DNA of 64,000 nucleotides from Clostridia bacterium (lineage in GTDB: Bacteria > Bacillota > Clostridia > Oscillospirales > Acutalibacteraceae), in contig JAFRMR010000026.1 of NCBI GenBank assembly GCA_017430535.1, forward strand, positions 186,001-250,000. The letters are read 5' to 3'. This document shows positions 25,613 through 33,565 of this stretch, in pieces. Both the position numbers and the translations under genes were made by a program. Each line of letters starts with the position of its first letter. Positions within the stretch are counted from its first letter, which is position 1. Below the pieces are notes generated by a model, which was given only the letters and a program-made list of their open reading frames with translations, made no database searches and was not told where the DNA came from.

Positions 25613-26923
25613 ATGCGTCGAGTTGTTATTGTGAAACAATCCGAGACAGAAAAAGAAAAATCTATTATGAAAGAAGGTGAGACTATAGCTGAAAAAAGAG
25701 TCACGCGACATAACGGAAGATCCGGTAAAAACGGTGTTTACAATCCGAAACACAATGACAGAAGTTTCAATTTATCCAATGCCGAACATATTGATTCCCG
25801 GAATGCAAATTACAATATTCTCTGGGACTGTTATCACGGATTTACAAATCTTGAAATGAGAAATAATGTTGAATTAGCCGTTCACTTCGAGGAAGTTGAG
25901 CGGCTTTTTTATTTGCAGCATTATAGTGATTACTGTTTCGGTCAGCATGAAAGGAATCGCAGGAACGGTCATCCCGAAAGAAACAGAGATACAGATGACT
26001 TGAGGCTGGATAAAAGAACATGTCCCGAGGAATCAATCATTCAGATCGGTAATATGGATAATCAGATTCCCGCAGATTTATTCTTCAAGATTGCTCTCGA
26101 ATACTTTAAAGAATTCAATGAGCGGTTCGGAGAATATGTTCACATTATCGACTGGGCTTTACACGTTGATGAATCCACTCCGCATATTCACGAGCGGCAT
26201 GTATTTGATTGTGAAAACCAATACGGAGAGATTATGCCTCAGCAGGAAAAAGCTCTGGAAAAGTTAAACATTGATTTGCCTTTTCCAAACAAAGTGCCCG
26301 GAAAACATAACAACCGAAAAATGAAATTCGATTCAATTTGCCGGTGCCTTCTGATTGATGTTGCAAAAAGATACGGAATTGATATTGCCGAGGAACCGAT
26401 ATACGGCGGCAGAGAATATCTTGAAAAACAGGATTACATCCGACAGAAACTTAACGCGGATATTGCCGAGCAAAACATAAAACTTAAGAAAAAAGAATCT
26501 GAGCTTGAAGAGATAACTCTTAAGATTTCCGATGCCGAGAAATTCGCAGATGATGTTGCCGAGGTTGCTTATGAAAAAGCGGTAGAGGTTGTAACCGAAA
26601 AAGTCCGTGAAGAAACAAGGAATGAAGATTTTGCCTTGATTGAGGAATACGGTAGTTCGATCATAAATAACCCCAAAAATTCGGAACCCGTGAGGAAGAT
26701 TTCAAAAAATCTCTTCACGGGTTTGTTGCAAAGATTCAGAGGTATGACGGACAGGATTACCGAAAAACTAAGCGCCGTTTTCGCGGACCCCGAGCAAAAA
26801 TCCGAACTCAAAAAGCCGATCAGGACTTCCGTTCTTGCCCGGCTTGAAGAAAACAAAAAGAAAGCTGCCGAACTGGATTCTCAGCGACAGCAGCAAAATC
26901 AAATCTACAGAAATGAGAGATGA
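25613..26923 (+). CDS. MobV-type relaxase (Mob/Pre family)
   Basis: A 436-residue mobilization protein. The N-terminal relaxase domain has RHNGRSGKNGVYNPKHNDR and the metal-binding motif HVDESTPHIH (184-193), the MobV/Pre pattern HxDExxPHxH. The C-terminal half (about 270-430) is a charged coiled coil. It would nick oriT and lead the strand during transfer by a helper conjugation system. The start ATG 25613 follows GAGGCGGAG; an in-frame ATG at 25667 is possible. It is the main evidence, with the recombinase, that the island is mobilizable. Confidence 0.85.
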   Translation: MRRVVIVKQSETEKEKSIMKEGETIAEKRVTRHNGRSGKNGVYNPKHNDRSFNLSNAEHIDSRNANYNILWDCYHGFTNLEMRNNVELAVHFEEVERLFYLQHYSDYCFGQHERNRRNGHPERNRDTDDLRLDKRTCPEESIIQIGNMDNQIPADLFFKIALEYFKEFNERFGEYVHIIDWALHVDESTPHIHERHVFDCENQYGEIMPQQEKALEKLNIDLPFPNKVPGKHNNRKMKFDSICRCLLIDVAKRYGIDIAEEPIYGGREYLEKQDYIRQKLNADIAEQNIKLKKKESELEEITLKISDAEKFADDVAEVAYEKAVEVVTEKVREETRNEDFALIEEYGSSIINNPKNSEPVRKISKNLFTGLLQRFRGMTDRITEKLSAVFADPEQKSELKKPIRTSVLARLEENKKKAAELDSQRQQQNQIYRNER

Positions 26924-27005
26924 CTATGACAAAATGACCGTAAAAATAATTTGGAAGAAAGGAGGACGCTGCCTATGACGGTCTGACGGAATCAGCGAAT
27001 AATGA

Positions 27006-27212
27006 ATGGCAAGACCCAAAGCTTTAACGAATAAGAGTATTTTACCCGATGATCAGATTGAAATGTTGGCAAAAGCATTTATGAAGTCAATATATGATTA
27101 TTGGGACAGTGAAGAAGGGCAGAAAGCTTATGCCGAGTATCTGAGTAATAAAAATGAAAATACAATTATCAGTGTAAAACCGATGCCTGAACAAGTGAAT
27201 ACGAATAAATAA
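27006..27212 (+). CDS. small hypothetical protein between relaxase and recombinase genes
   Basis: A 68-residue protein (MARPKALTNKSILPDDQIEML...) that I do not recognise; there is no membrane segment. A strong AAAGGAGG at about 26959 precedes a four-codon mini-frame (ATG ACG GTC TGA) rather than this ATG, so translation may depend on that leader. Small genes at this position, just before the large serine recombinase, are common in mobile elements and may be regulators or recombination directionality factors; that role is inference. Confidence 0.55.
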   Translation: MARPKALTNKSILPDDQIEMLAKAFMKSIYDYWDSEEGQKAYAEYLSNKNENTIISVKPMPEQVNTNK

Positions 27213-27224
27213 TAAAGAATAATA

Positions 27225-27283
27225 TTGAATCTGTTTCCCGATTGTGCTAAAATCTGATTGCAGAGAATTCAATCGGGAAACAG
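27225..27283 (+). promoter_or_regulatory. promoter with inverted-repeat operator of the recombinase gene
   Basis: TTGAAT (27225-27230), 17 bp, TAAAAT (27248-27253). Perfect 14-bp inverted arms CTGTTTCCCGATTG (27231-27244) and CAATCGGGAAACAG (27270-27283) bracket the -10 box; one lies in the spacer and the other at about +10 to +23, just before the AAGGAGG of the recombinase. It is a likely repressor site or RNA hairpin controlling excision. Confidence 0.65.
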
Positions 27284-27303
27284 AAGAAGGAGGTTAATAC
27301 CGA

Positions 27304-28920
27304 TTGAATGCAGTAATATATGCAAGATACTCTTGCGACAATCAAAGAGAAGAATCAATTGATGCACAGATTAGAGAGTGCACGGCTTTTGCCGAGAAAA
27401 AAGGAATAACAGTTCTCCGCTGTTATTGCGACAGAGCGTATTCTGCCAAAACCGATAACCGTCCTCAATTCTTGCAGATGATTAAAGATGGCGATGATAA
27501 ATTATTCGATGCCGTTATTGTCTGGAAACTGGACAGATTTGCAAGGAACAGATATGACAGTGCCCGCTATAAAGCTCAGCTCAAGAAAAACGGAATAAAG
27601 GTAATATCTGCTACAGAATCAATATCCGAAAAATCAGATGGCATATTGTTAGAATCCATTCTTGAAGGATATGCTGAATTTTATTCCGCTGAATTATCAG
27701 AAAAGGTTATAAGAGGAATGACAGAAAACGTATTAAAAGGCAAATTTAACGGTGGGACAGTTCCCATTGGCTACAAGGTTGAGGACAGTCATCTGGTTAT
27801 TGATGAACTTACCGCTCCGCTGATTAAAGAAGCGTTTCAAAAGTATCAAAGCGGAAGCTCGGTTAAAGAGGTTTGTGACTATCTTAACAGTAAGAATTTG
27901 AAAAACAATAAAGGCGGAAAAATAACTGTCAATATTGTTCATCATATTCTCAGAAACAGAAGGTATATCGGCGAGGCAAAATTCCGTGATGTGATTATGC
28001 CAAACAGTATTCCGCCGATTGTATCCAAACCCCTGTTTGACAGTGTTCAAGATAAGTTGGTTATTAACGGCAAAAACCACAACCGCTCTAAAGCAAAAGA
28101 AGAATATATTCTGACGACCAAGCTTTATTGTGGACAATGCGGTGCCTATATGATAGCCGACAGTGGAACAAGTAAAAACGGCAAAGTTCATAAGTACTAT
28201 AAATGCTCGGTCATCAAAAATCGAAAAGGCACTTGCTCTTGTAAGACAATCAAGAAAAGTCTTATTGAAAACCTTGTAATCGGCAAATCCCTTGTTATGC
28301 TTCGGGATGAGAAGACCATTGACGCTATCGTTCAGATGGTAATGAGTCTTCAACAGCAGGAAAATATCAATATTCCGCTTTTGGAGCATCAGTTAAGTGA
28401 AACCGAAACAGCAATAAATAATGTGATGCTTGCTATTGAACAAGGAGTGCTTACAAAGACCACCAAAGCCCGTTTGGATGAACTTGAAGCAACTCGCGAA
28501 GAACTTGAAATAAAGCTTGCCAATGAAAAACTGTCAAATCCGATTATTACCGAAGATTTTGTAAGAATGTTTCTGAAACGCTTTACAAGTTGTGACTGCA
28601 CTACATTAGAGCAAAAGCGAATGCTTATTTCCGTTTTTATCAATTCGATTTATTTCTTTGATGACAAAATAGTAATAGCCTATAATTATATGGATAAACA
28701 GGAAACAGTAATGCTAAAAGATATCAACTGTTCTGATATAATGGTGTGTTCGCGTCCCAAAATTAGGGGCGGGCCAGCAAAAAAACGCTTGTCAAAAGAC
28801 AGGCGTTTTTTTATTATATCATTTATTATACCTTATATTTATTTGACCTTGCCTACCTTTTTCCACAGCCTGTCGGATATTAAGGCCCACCTTGCAAGGC
28901 CTTCCGGGGTCTTCGGATAG
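27304..28920 (+). CDS. large serine recombinase (integrase) whose frame reads through attR
   Basis: A frame of 538 codons starting at TTG 27304, 10 bp after AAGGAGG. The resolvase domain has YARYSCDNQ with catalytic Ser10 and KLDRFARN with Arg78/Arg81. A recombinase domain follows (about 155-260), then a zinc ribbon (CGQCG at 276-280, Cys301, CSC at 311-313) and a coiled coil about 365-415. The attR repeat starts at codon 488, so the last 51 residues, from RGGPAKKRL on, are read from host chromosome and would be different in the circular form. The end also runs antisense over the 3' end of the host gene at 28839. Confidence 0.9.
   Translation: MNAVIYARYSCDNQREESIDAQIRECTAFAEKKGITVLRCYCDRAYSAKTDNRPQFLQMIKDGDDKLFDAVIVWKLDRFARNRYDSARYKAQLKKNGIKVISATESISEKSDGILLESILEGYAEFYSAELSEKVIRGMTENVLKGKFNGGTVPIGYKVEDSHLVIDELTAPLIKEAFQKYQSGSSVKEVCDYLNSKNLKNNKGGKITVNIVHHILRNRRYIGEAKFRDVIMPNSIPPIVSKPLFDSVQDKLVINGKNHNRSKAKEEYILTTKLYCGQCGAYMIADSGTSKNGKVHKYYKCSVIKNRKGTCSCKTIKKSLIENLVIGKSLVMLRDEKTIDAIVQMVMSLQQQENINIPLLEHQLSETETAINNVMLAIEQGVLTKTTKARLDELEATREELEIKLANEKLSNPIITEDFVRMFLKRFTSCDCTTLEQKRMLISVFINSIYFFDDKIVIAYNYMDKQETVMLKDINCSDIMVCSRPKIRGGPAKKRLSKDRRFFIISFIIPYIYLTLPTFFHSLSDIKAHLARPSGVFG
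28768..28777 (+). repeat. right attachment repeat (attR core)
   Basis: GGCGGGCCAG identical to the tRNA-Arg 3' end at 17599-17608 and again followed by an A-run. The preceding bases GTTC-GTCCC resemble the T arm of the tRNA, as expected if the element carries a partial imitation of its target. Confidence 0.75.
28779..28813. terminator. terminator next to attR, probably the displaced tRNA-Arg terminator
   Basis: ACGCTTGTC (28785-28793) pairs with GACAGGCGT (28798-28806) around AAAA, flanked by an A-run and a run of seven T. Directly following the copy of the tRNA 3' end, it is what one expects downstream of the tRNA before insertion. On the minus strand it also terminates the host oxidoreductase gene ending at 28839. 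Confidence 0.8.
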
Positions 28921-30164
28921 TTAAGGTAATGGGTCCTGAGCTCCAGCGCCAGTTTTACGCCGGATGCTACTGCGCCGATTGTTTTAAGAGAAATGTATTT
29001 ATGAGATATACCGCCTATTGTGTTTGCTATTGTTGTAATAACATCCTTCGGTGAAACATCTCCGTTATTCAGGAATTTTTCATTGAATACAATTCCGTTT
29101 TTGAAGCAGTATTCCATTTCTTTATCTGTGGCGGCGTTAATCAGCTTGGTGAGGAACGCCCTTACAAGGGCAAAGTCTGCGCCCTGCACACGGTTATAGA
29201 CGGTGTTGATTTTCCACAGGGCCTGTTTATCTGTTTTGCCCTGCTTCAGGGCGGAATCCAGCACATCGGCGGCAATATCCAGCATAACCATGCTTGATGT
29301 AACGCCCTCTCCGCATTCCGGTTTGGTAAGGCAGGCAGCGTCTCCGGCGGCTATGAAATTATCCGCAACCAGTGAATAAGGCGGCCTTCTGTAGGGGGTA
29401 ACTCCTTTTTCGGTTTTCACAAGCTCAAAATCACCTTGTGATGATACGGAATCCAGCTTGTCTGCTTCTTTTTGTGCTTTTTCATAGCTTCCGCTGGCGC
29501 CGGAGCCGATTATTTTATCGGTTCCTTTAGGCGAGAAGGGAGCATACCACGATTTCATATTGAGCCAGAAGGTGTTCATCTGCTCCTCTTTGAATCTTGC
29601 ATAACGCAGGATAACAAAGAATAAATCCTCCGGCCCTATTTCAAAGTTTTCAACACCGTAGCCGTTGGGCAGTTCCCGCCTTGCGGCGGAGGCAACGCCG
29701 GAGCAGTCAACCACTACTTTTCCGCCTATTTCCGATATGCCGTCTTTTGTGCTGTATCTTATTCCTGCAATAACTCCCCCGGAGAAAATGAATTCCTCAA
29801 ATGCCGCTTCATATTCAATCTCCGCCCCCGCCTCTTCGGCAAGGCGGTTCATCAGCAGCACATATTCGTGCATATGCAGGCCCACGGTTTCCGCATCGGC
29901 ATAAACATGGTATTTATTTGAAGGGGAGGAAAAGTGATTCTCCGTAAACTCAAAGGCCCACTCCGTGTCTCCCTCATAAACCCGGGGAATATCAAATTTA
30001 TCAAAATCCGAGCGGGTTATATGGAATATATCCATCTTTGTGCCGACCTGTTCCCGTGAAGATTTTTCAATAACCTTCACCGAATGGCCGCATTTTGCAA
30101 CTTTACGGGCAAGATAAGCCCCGGAAGTTGCCCCGCCTATAATAATCACATCATAAGATTTCAT
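28839..30164 (-). CDS. FAD-dependent oxidoreductase, geranylgeranyl-reductase-like
   Basis: A 441-residue flavoprotein. The N-terminal dinucleotide-binding motif is VIIIGGATSGAYLARKVA, the GDAA-type FAD motif is NFIAAGDAACLTKPECGEG, and VVVDCSGVASAARREL is present, as in the geranylgeranyl reductase/FixC-like group. It may reduce an isoprenoid or another lipid-like substrate; the exact substrate is unknown. It is monocistronic, with a short upstream region 30165-30325 shared with the divergent gene at 30326. Confidence 0.85.
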   Translation of the reverse strand: MKSYDVIIIGGATSGAYLARKVAKCGHSVKVIEKSSREQVGTKMDIFHITRSDFDKFDIPRVYEGDTEWAFEFTENHFSSPSNKYHVYADAETVGLHMHEYVLLMNRLAEEAGAEIEYEAAFEEFIFSGGVIAGIRYSTKDGISEIGGKVVVDCSGVASAARRELPNGYGVENFEIGPEDLFFVILRYARFKEEQMNTFWLNMKSWYAPFSPKGTDKIIGSGASGSYEKAQKEADKLDSVSSQGDFELVKTEKGVTPYRRPPYSLVADNFIAAGDAACLTKPECGEGVTSSMVMLDIAADVLDSALKQGKTDKQALWKINTVYNRVQGADFALVRAFLTKLINAATDKEMEYCFKNGIVFNEKFLNNGDVSPKDVITTIANTIGGISHKYISLKTIGAVASGVKLALELRTHYLNYPKTPEGLARWALISDRLWKKVGKVK

Positions 30165-30268
30165 CCGTATCCCTCCGTGAATAACAGCTGTATTTTTATT
30201 TTACCACACTGTAAGAATTTGTCACCTGTTTTTTGCAGGTAACAGAGGAAATACAGATTATTTACTCG

Positions 30269-30298
30269 TTGAAATATTATTTGACAGTGTGATATAAT
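30269..30298 (+). promoter_or_regulatory. promoter of the MBL/TIM-barrel fusion gene
   Basis: TTGAAA (30269-30274), 18 bp, TATAAT (30293-30298), followed 20 bp later by TCGGAGG and the ATG at 30326. Confidence 0.65.
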
Positions 30299-30325
30299 TT
30301 ATATATAAATTTTTTCGGAGGAATT

Positions 30326-32179
30326 ATGAGCAAAAAATCTCTCATTTCTTTAATACTTGCTTTTATTATGCTTTTCGCAGCCGTTACCCCCGCGTTTGCC
30401 GCCGGGGGAGCCGGTATTGCCCAGCCCGCAGTAACGGAAGAAAAAACCAATGAAGATGGGTTTACCGCATTTTTCCGGGGAATATATGACCGGATTATGG
30501 CAATATGGAACCGTATTAAAACATACTTCGAGGTGAAAAACGAAAAAGTGATTAACACAATGAACAGAAACGCAATTCATATGCTGAAATCTGTTACGGA
30601 TACTATCTGCGACAGCTTTATTATTACCACCGAGGACGGCAAGGTTATTGTGATTGACGGCGGTCACAGAACCGAAACGGATTATTTTGTTGAATACCTC
30701 AAAGCGGCAACAGGGCAAAGCAAACCCCATATAGATGCCTGGTTCCTTTCGCACGCTCACGATGATCACTGCGAGGTGTTTCTTGAGGTAGCCGAAAACC
30801 GCAGCAGTGAGGTGACCTTCGGCAAAGTATATGCCAATTTCCCCGAAGCATCCTTTTATGACGGATATGATGAGTGGGGAGTTTATGTGATAAACGAATT
30901 CAATCGCCTTATGCCCTTGTTTGCGGATAAGGTTGCCTCCCTTAAAGAAGGGGATGTTTTCAATATCGGCAAAGCAAAGTTTACCGTTTTTTATACTTTT
31001 AATCCCGAGTGGAAAAATGTAAACGAGGGCTCAACCATAATGCGTATGGACCTCGGTGATACAAGCGTTATGTTTACCGGTGATGCGGGCGTGAATGCAG
31101 GCAATTATGTTGTTGAAAAATACGCATCCGGTGGTCTGCTGGATTGTGATTTCTGCAAAATGGCCCATCACGGGCAGGACGGAGTTGACAGAAACTTTTA
31201 TGAGGCTGTTTCTCCCGAAATCTGTCTGTGGCCTACTCCCACCTGGGTATGGGATAACCGGGGCGGCAATCTCAAAACCCTTGAGGTCCGCGGCTGGATA
31301 GAAGAAATGGGAGTTAAGCAGAATTATGTTTCAATGGACGGTTCCCGTATGCTTTATCTTGTGAACCGCCGCATTGTTACCACAACCGATGTTTTTGAAG
31401 AAGGGTATCCGGCAGAAAAAGCCGTGGACAGGCTTGCAAAATTAGGATACACCGGTATTGATATGGGCTTTGATTACTGGGTTTATTCTCAGGAATCACC
31501 GTTTTTAAAAGATGATTATCTCGAATGGGCAAAAGGGCTGAAAGCCCGCGCGGATGAAGCAGGCATTGCCTTTACCCACGCCCATGCTCCCGGGGAGGCC
31601 GATGCCGGGGAGGTTATCGGGCGCTCCATAAAAGCAGCGGCAGCTCTCGGTGCAAAATACTGTGTTATCCATCCTGTATGGAGGAATAAAAACGGAGACA
31701 CCATAGAGAATAAATCAGAGTTTATTTCGGTCAACGCCGCCGCAATAAAAGAGTGGCTGCCTTTAGCCGAAAAATGCGGCGTTATTCTCCTGTCGGAGAA
31801 TATACTCTGGGGTGCCTCGGCAGATCCGCGCATAATTGCCGATCTGGTTAAAACAGTTGATTCCGAATGGTTCGGCTGGTGCTATGATACGGGTCACGCC
31901 CATTGCAGCGGATACAAACAGAACATCCTGAAAAAATGCTCAGTTGTGCCTCTTTCGCTTCATATACAGGATAATGACGGCGGCGGTGACGGCCACCTCA
32001 TTCCCGGCGACGGCACCATTGACTGGGATGTGTTTATTAAAACTCTGAGAGAAATCGGCTATATGGGCGATTGCGTTATGGAAGCGCACCACCAGTCCCT
32101 TGAAGCTCCCGATAACCAAAGGGATGCAATCCTTGCCCGCCTGCTTGATTCTGCCGAAAAGCTTCGTGAGCAGATGTAA
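30326..32179 (+). CDS. secreted metallo-beta-lactamase-fold / xylose-isomerase-like TIM-barrel fusion protein
   Basis: A 617-residue protein with an N-terminal signal peptide ending near TPAFA-AGG (about residue 26). Residues 90-345 form a metallo-beta-lactamase fold (SHAHDDH at 142-148, VMFTGDAG, MAHHGQDG), resembling the ComEC-type hydrolase branch. From about residue 348 (RRIVTTTDVFEEGYP) an AP-endonuclease-2/xylose-isomerase-type barrel begins, with metal-site style segments LLSENILWG, CYDTGHAHCSG, LHIQDNDG and VMEAHHQS. The joint is seamless and in frame. A sugar isomerase/epimerase domain exported with a hydrolase domain is unusual. Function is unknown. Confidence 0.8.
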   Translation: MSKKSLISLILAFIMLFAAVTPAFAAGGAGIAQPAVTEEKTNEDGFTAFFRGIYDRIMAIWNRIKTYFEVKNEKVINTMNRNAIHMLKSVTDTICDSFIITTEDGKVIVIDGGHRTETDYFVEYLKAATGQSKPHIDAWFLSHAHDDHCEVFLEVAENRSSEVTFGKVYANFPEASFYDGYDEWGVYVINEFNRLMPLFADKVASLKEGDVFNIGKAKFTVFYTFNPEWKNVNEGSTIMRMDLGDTSVMFTGDAGVNAGNYVVEKYASGGLLDCDFCKMAHHGQDGVDRNFYEAVSPEICLWPTPTWVWDNRGGNLKTLEVRGWIEEMGVKQNYVSMDGSRMLYLVNRRIVTTTDVFEEGYPAEKAVDRLAKLGYTGIDMGFDYWVYSQESPFLKDDYLEWAKGLKARADEAGIAFTHAHAPGEADAGEVIGRSIKAAAALGAKYCVIHPVWRNKNGDTIENKSEFISVNAAAIKEWLPLAEKCGVILLSENILWGASADPRIIADLVKTVDSEWFGWCYDTGHAHCSGYKQNILKKCSVVPLSLHIQDNDGGGDGHLIPGDGTIDWDVFIKTLREIGYMGDCVMEAHHQSLEAPDNQRDAILARLLDSAEKLREQM

Positions 32180-32194
32180 CTGAACAGTATAATA

Positions 32195-32226
32195 AAACCC
32201 GCTGCAGAATTCTCTGCGGCGGGTTT
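32195..32226. terminator. bidirectional terminator between convergent genes
   Basis: AAACCCGC-TGCAG (32195-32207) pairs with CTGCG-GCGGGTTT (32214-32226) around a six-base loop. The minus strand leaves a TTTTATTAT tail, the plus strand a shorter one. Confidence 0.75.
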
Positions 32227-32243
32227 AAAACTATTCAGAACTT

Positions 32244-33449
32244 TTAAATCAGGAACAAAAGTCCCATCATCATTGCACCGCCCAATACCATAAGCAGGGT
32301 GATGAACATACCGAAAAGTGTAACAAACGAGAATGCGGCAATGCCGGTTTTTACGGGCATGGTGCTTTCAGCTTCTGAAATATTCTGCCAGCTGTAGTAT
32401 ACATCCGTGCCATCAATGTAATAGGTATCCGGATTCATTTCTTTTACCGATTCTGCTTTTTTGAATCTGCATTCTTCCAGGCCCTCGGCAAAGAGTTTTG
32501 CCATTTCCTCATTATCAAATGAGATTACTCCGGTCTGGCGGAGCTCTGATGCAGGCTCGGTTCTTCTCAGGTGACCGGGTTTAAAGCCGGTGCTCCACCA
32601 GGTCTGCTCATAAGGAGTTGAGAATACTCTGCTGTAGTTTCCGGAAAGGTTGGCATCGTGGTAAAGGGTTGTCTGCATATAGGGCATATTTCCGCCGGTT
32701 GCATGGCTGTAGGTGGTTACAACAGAATCGTCTTTGCCTGAAGCAGCTTTGTTATATATACCTGCTTCACAGCCGTAAAATACAAGGCCGTACTGTCCTT
32801 TCCACAGCTGAACCATCCAGTCCTTGTTTTTATATGTGAAATATACTCTCACATAATCATATTCCAGCATCAGATACGGGGCAACAAGGTCATAGGCCTG
32901 ATTGTAGCCGAAATTACCCTGCCAGGCGTTGTTTTTATCCACATAGAAGTAGCTGTCCCGTTTGCTGTATCTGTAACCGGCTACAGAAATATTTTCCGGG
33001 AAAGCGGATTTGCTGTTTTCTTCCACAACCTGAATCGCACAGCTTCCTTTTACCGAGTTACCTTTGTCATCGGTAAGTTCGGCTGTAATTACAGCTCTGC
33101 CCGGCTTTTTGCCGGTTACCGTACCATTCCGGTCAACGGCGGCAATATCCGGATTATCTGAATCCCAAATAACTCCTTTTTCGGAGGCAGTCATTTTCAC
33201 CGTTTTGCCTACATTAACACTTTTCGATTTGCAGGTAACCTTGATTTCTTTAGGAAGGGTTACATTTGAAGCGGATGCAGCAGTTTCACCGGTGTTTTCT
33301 GTATCGGTGCTGGTTATATCCGTAGCCTCCGGGTTATTATCGCCTTCAAGTGCAAATGCAGTCAGGCAAGGTGCGCACAGTAAAGCAAATACCAGTGCCA
33401 GAAAAGCGGAAAGAGCTTTTACTGCTGTTTTTCTGTGTTTGTGGTGCAT
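32244..33449 (-). CDS. secreted Ig-like (BIG_2) protein with DUF4474 domain and C-terminal membrane anchor
   Basis: A 401-residue protein starting at the ATG at 33449, behind GAGGAG. It has a signal peptide (ALVFALLCAPCLTAFA), an acidic Thr/Ser linker, a BIG_2 Ig-like domain (VNVGKTVKMTASEKGVIWDS.. to ..VIQVVEE region, about 65-145), then a domain with VRVYFTYKNKDWMVQLWKGQ, YGLVFYGCEAGIY and WWSTGFKPGHL that fits DUF4474. A hydrophobic C-terminal segment anchors it. It is probably displayed on the cell surface; function is unknown. Confidence 0.75.
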   Translation of the reverse strand: MHHKHRKTAVKALSAFLALVFALLCAPCLTAFALEGDNNPEATDITSTDTENTGETAASASNVTLPKEIKVTCKSKSVNVGKTVKMTASEKGVIWDSDNPDIAAVDRNGTVTGKKPGRAVITAELTDDKGNSVKGSCAIQVVEENSKSAFPENISVAGYRYSKRDSYFYVDKNNAWQGNFGYNQAYDLVAPYLMLEYDYVRVYFTYKNKDWMVQLWKGQYGLVFYGCEAGIYNKAASGKDDSVVTTYSHATGGNMPYMQTTLYHDANLSGNYSRVFSTPYEQTWWSTGFKPGHLRRTEPASELRQTGVISFDNEEMAKLFAEGLEECRFKKAESVKEMNPDTYYIDGTDVYYSWQNISEAESTMPVKTGIAAFSFVTLFGMFITLLMVLGGAMMMGLLFLI

Positions 33450-33520
33450 GGCAATCTCCTCATCAATTCTTTTACGCAATAACTAATTATATATTTTGAA
33501 AAGAAAAAAGTCAACAAACA

Positions 33521-33555
33521 AAAAGGTCAGGCATCAATCAAATGCCTGACCTTTT
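33521..33555. terminator. bidirectional terminator
   Basis: AAAAGGTCAGGCAT (33521-33534) and ATGCCTGACCTTTT (33542-33555) form a perfect 14-bp stem. It ends the minus-strand lipoprotein gene (33566) ahead of the next minus-strand gene. Confidence 0.85.
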
Positions 33556-33565
33556 CGGCTCTGTA

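Larger units (their letters stand above)
17599..28777. mobile_element. 11.2-kb integrated mobilizable element in tRNA-Arg
   Basis: The boundaries are a 10-bp direct repeat GGCGGGCCAG at the tRNA 3' end (17599-17608) and at 28768-28777. Everything between is AT-richer and accessory in character; ordinary host genes resume on both sides. The element encodes a large serine recombinase next to the right end and a MobV-type relaxase, with no conjugation apparatus, so it is best described as an integrative mobilizable element. Cargo: DUF6061-like protein, HTH regulator, YhcG nuclease, nuclease-SIR2 protein, GNAT, nucleoside phosphorylase, flavodoxin-like reductase and at least four decayed genes. 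A terminator-type hairpin right after the right repeat (28779-28813) looks like the displaced original tRNA terminator. Confidence 0.8.

Noticed and set aside
17599..28777. Prophage or insertion-sequence interpretation of the island
   Set aside because: No capsid, tail, portal, terminase or transposase genes were found; relaxase plus serine recombinase point to a mobilizable element.
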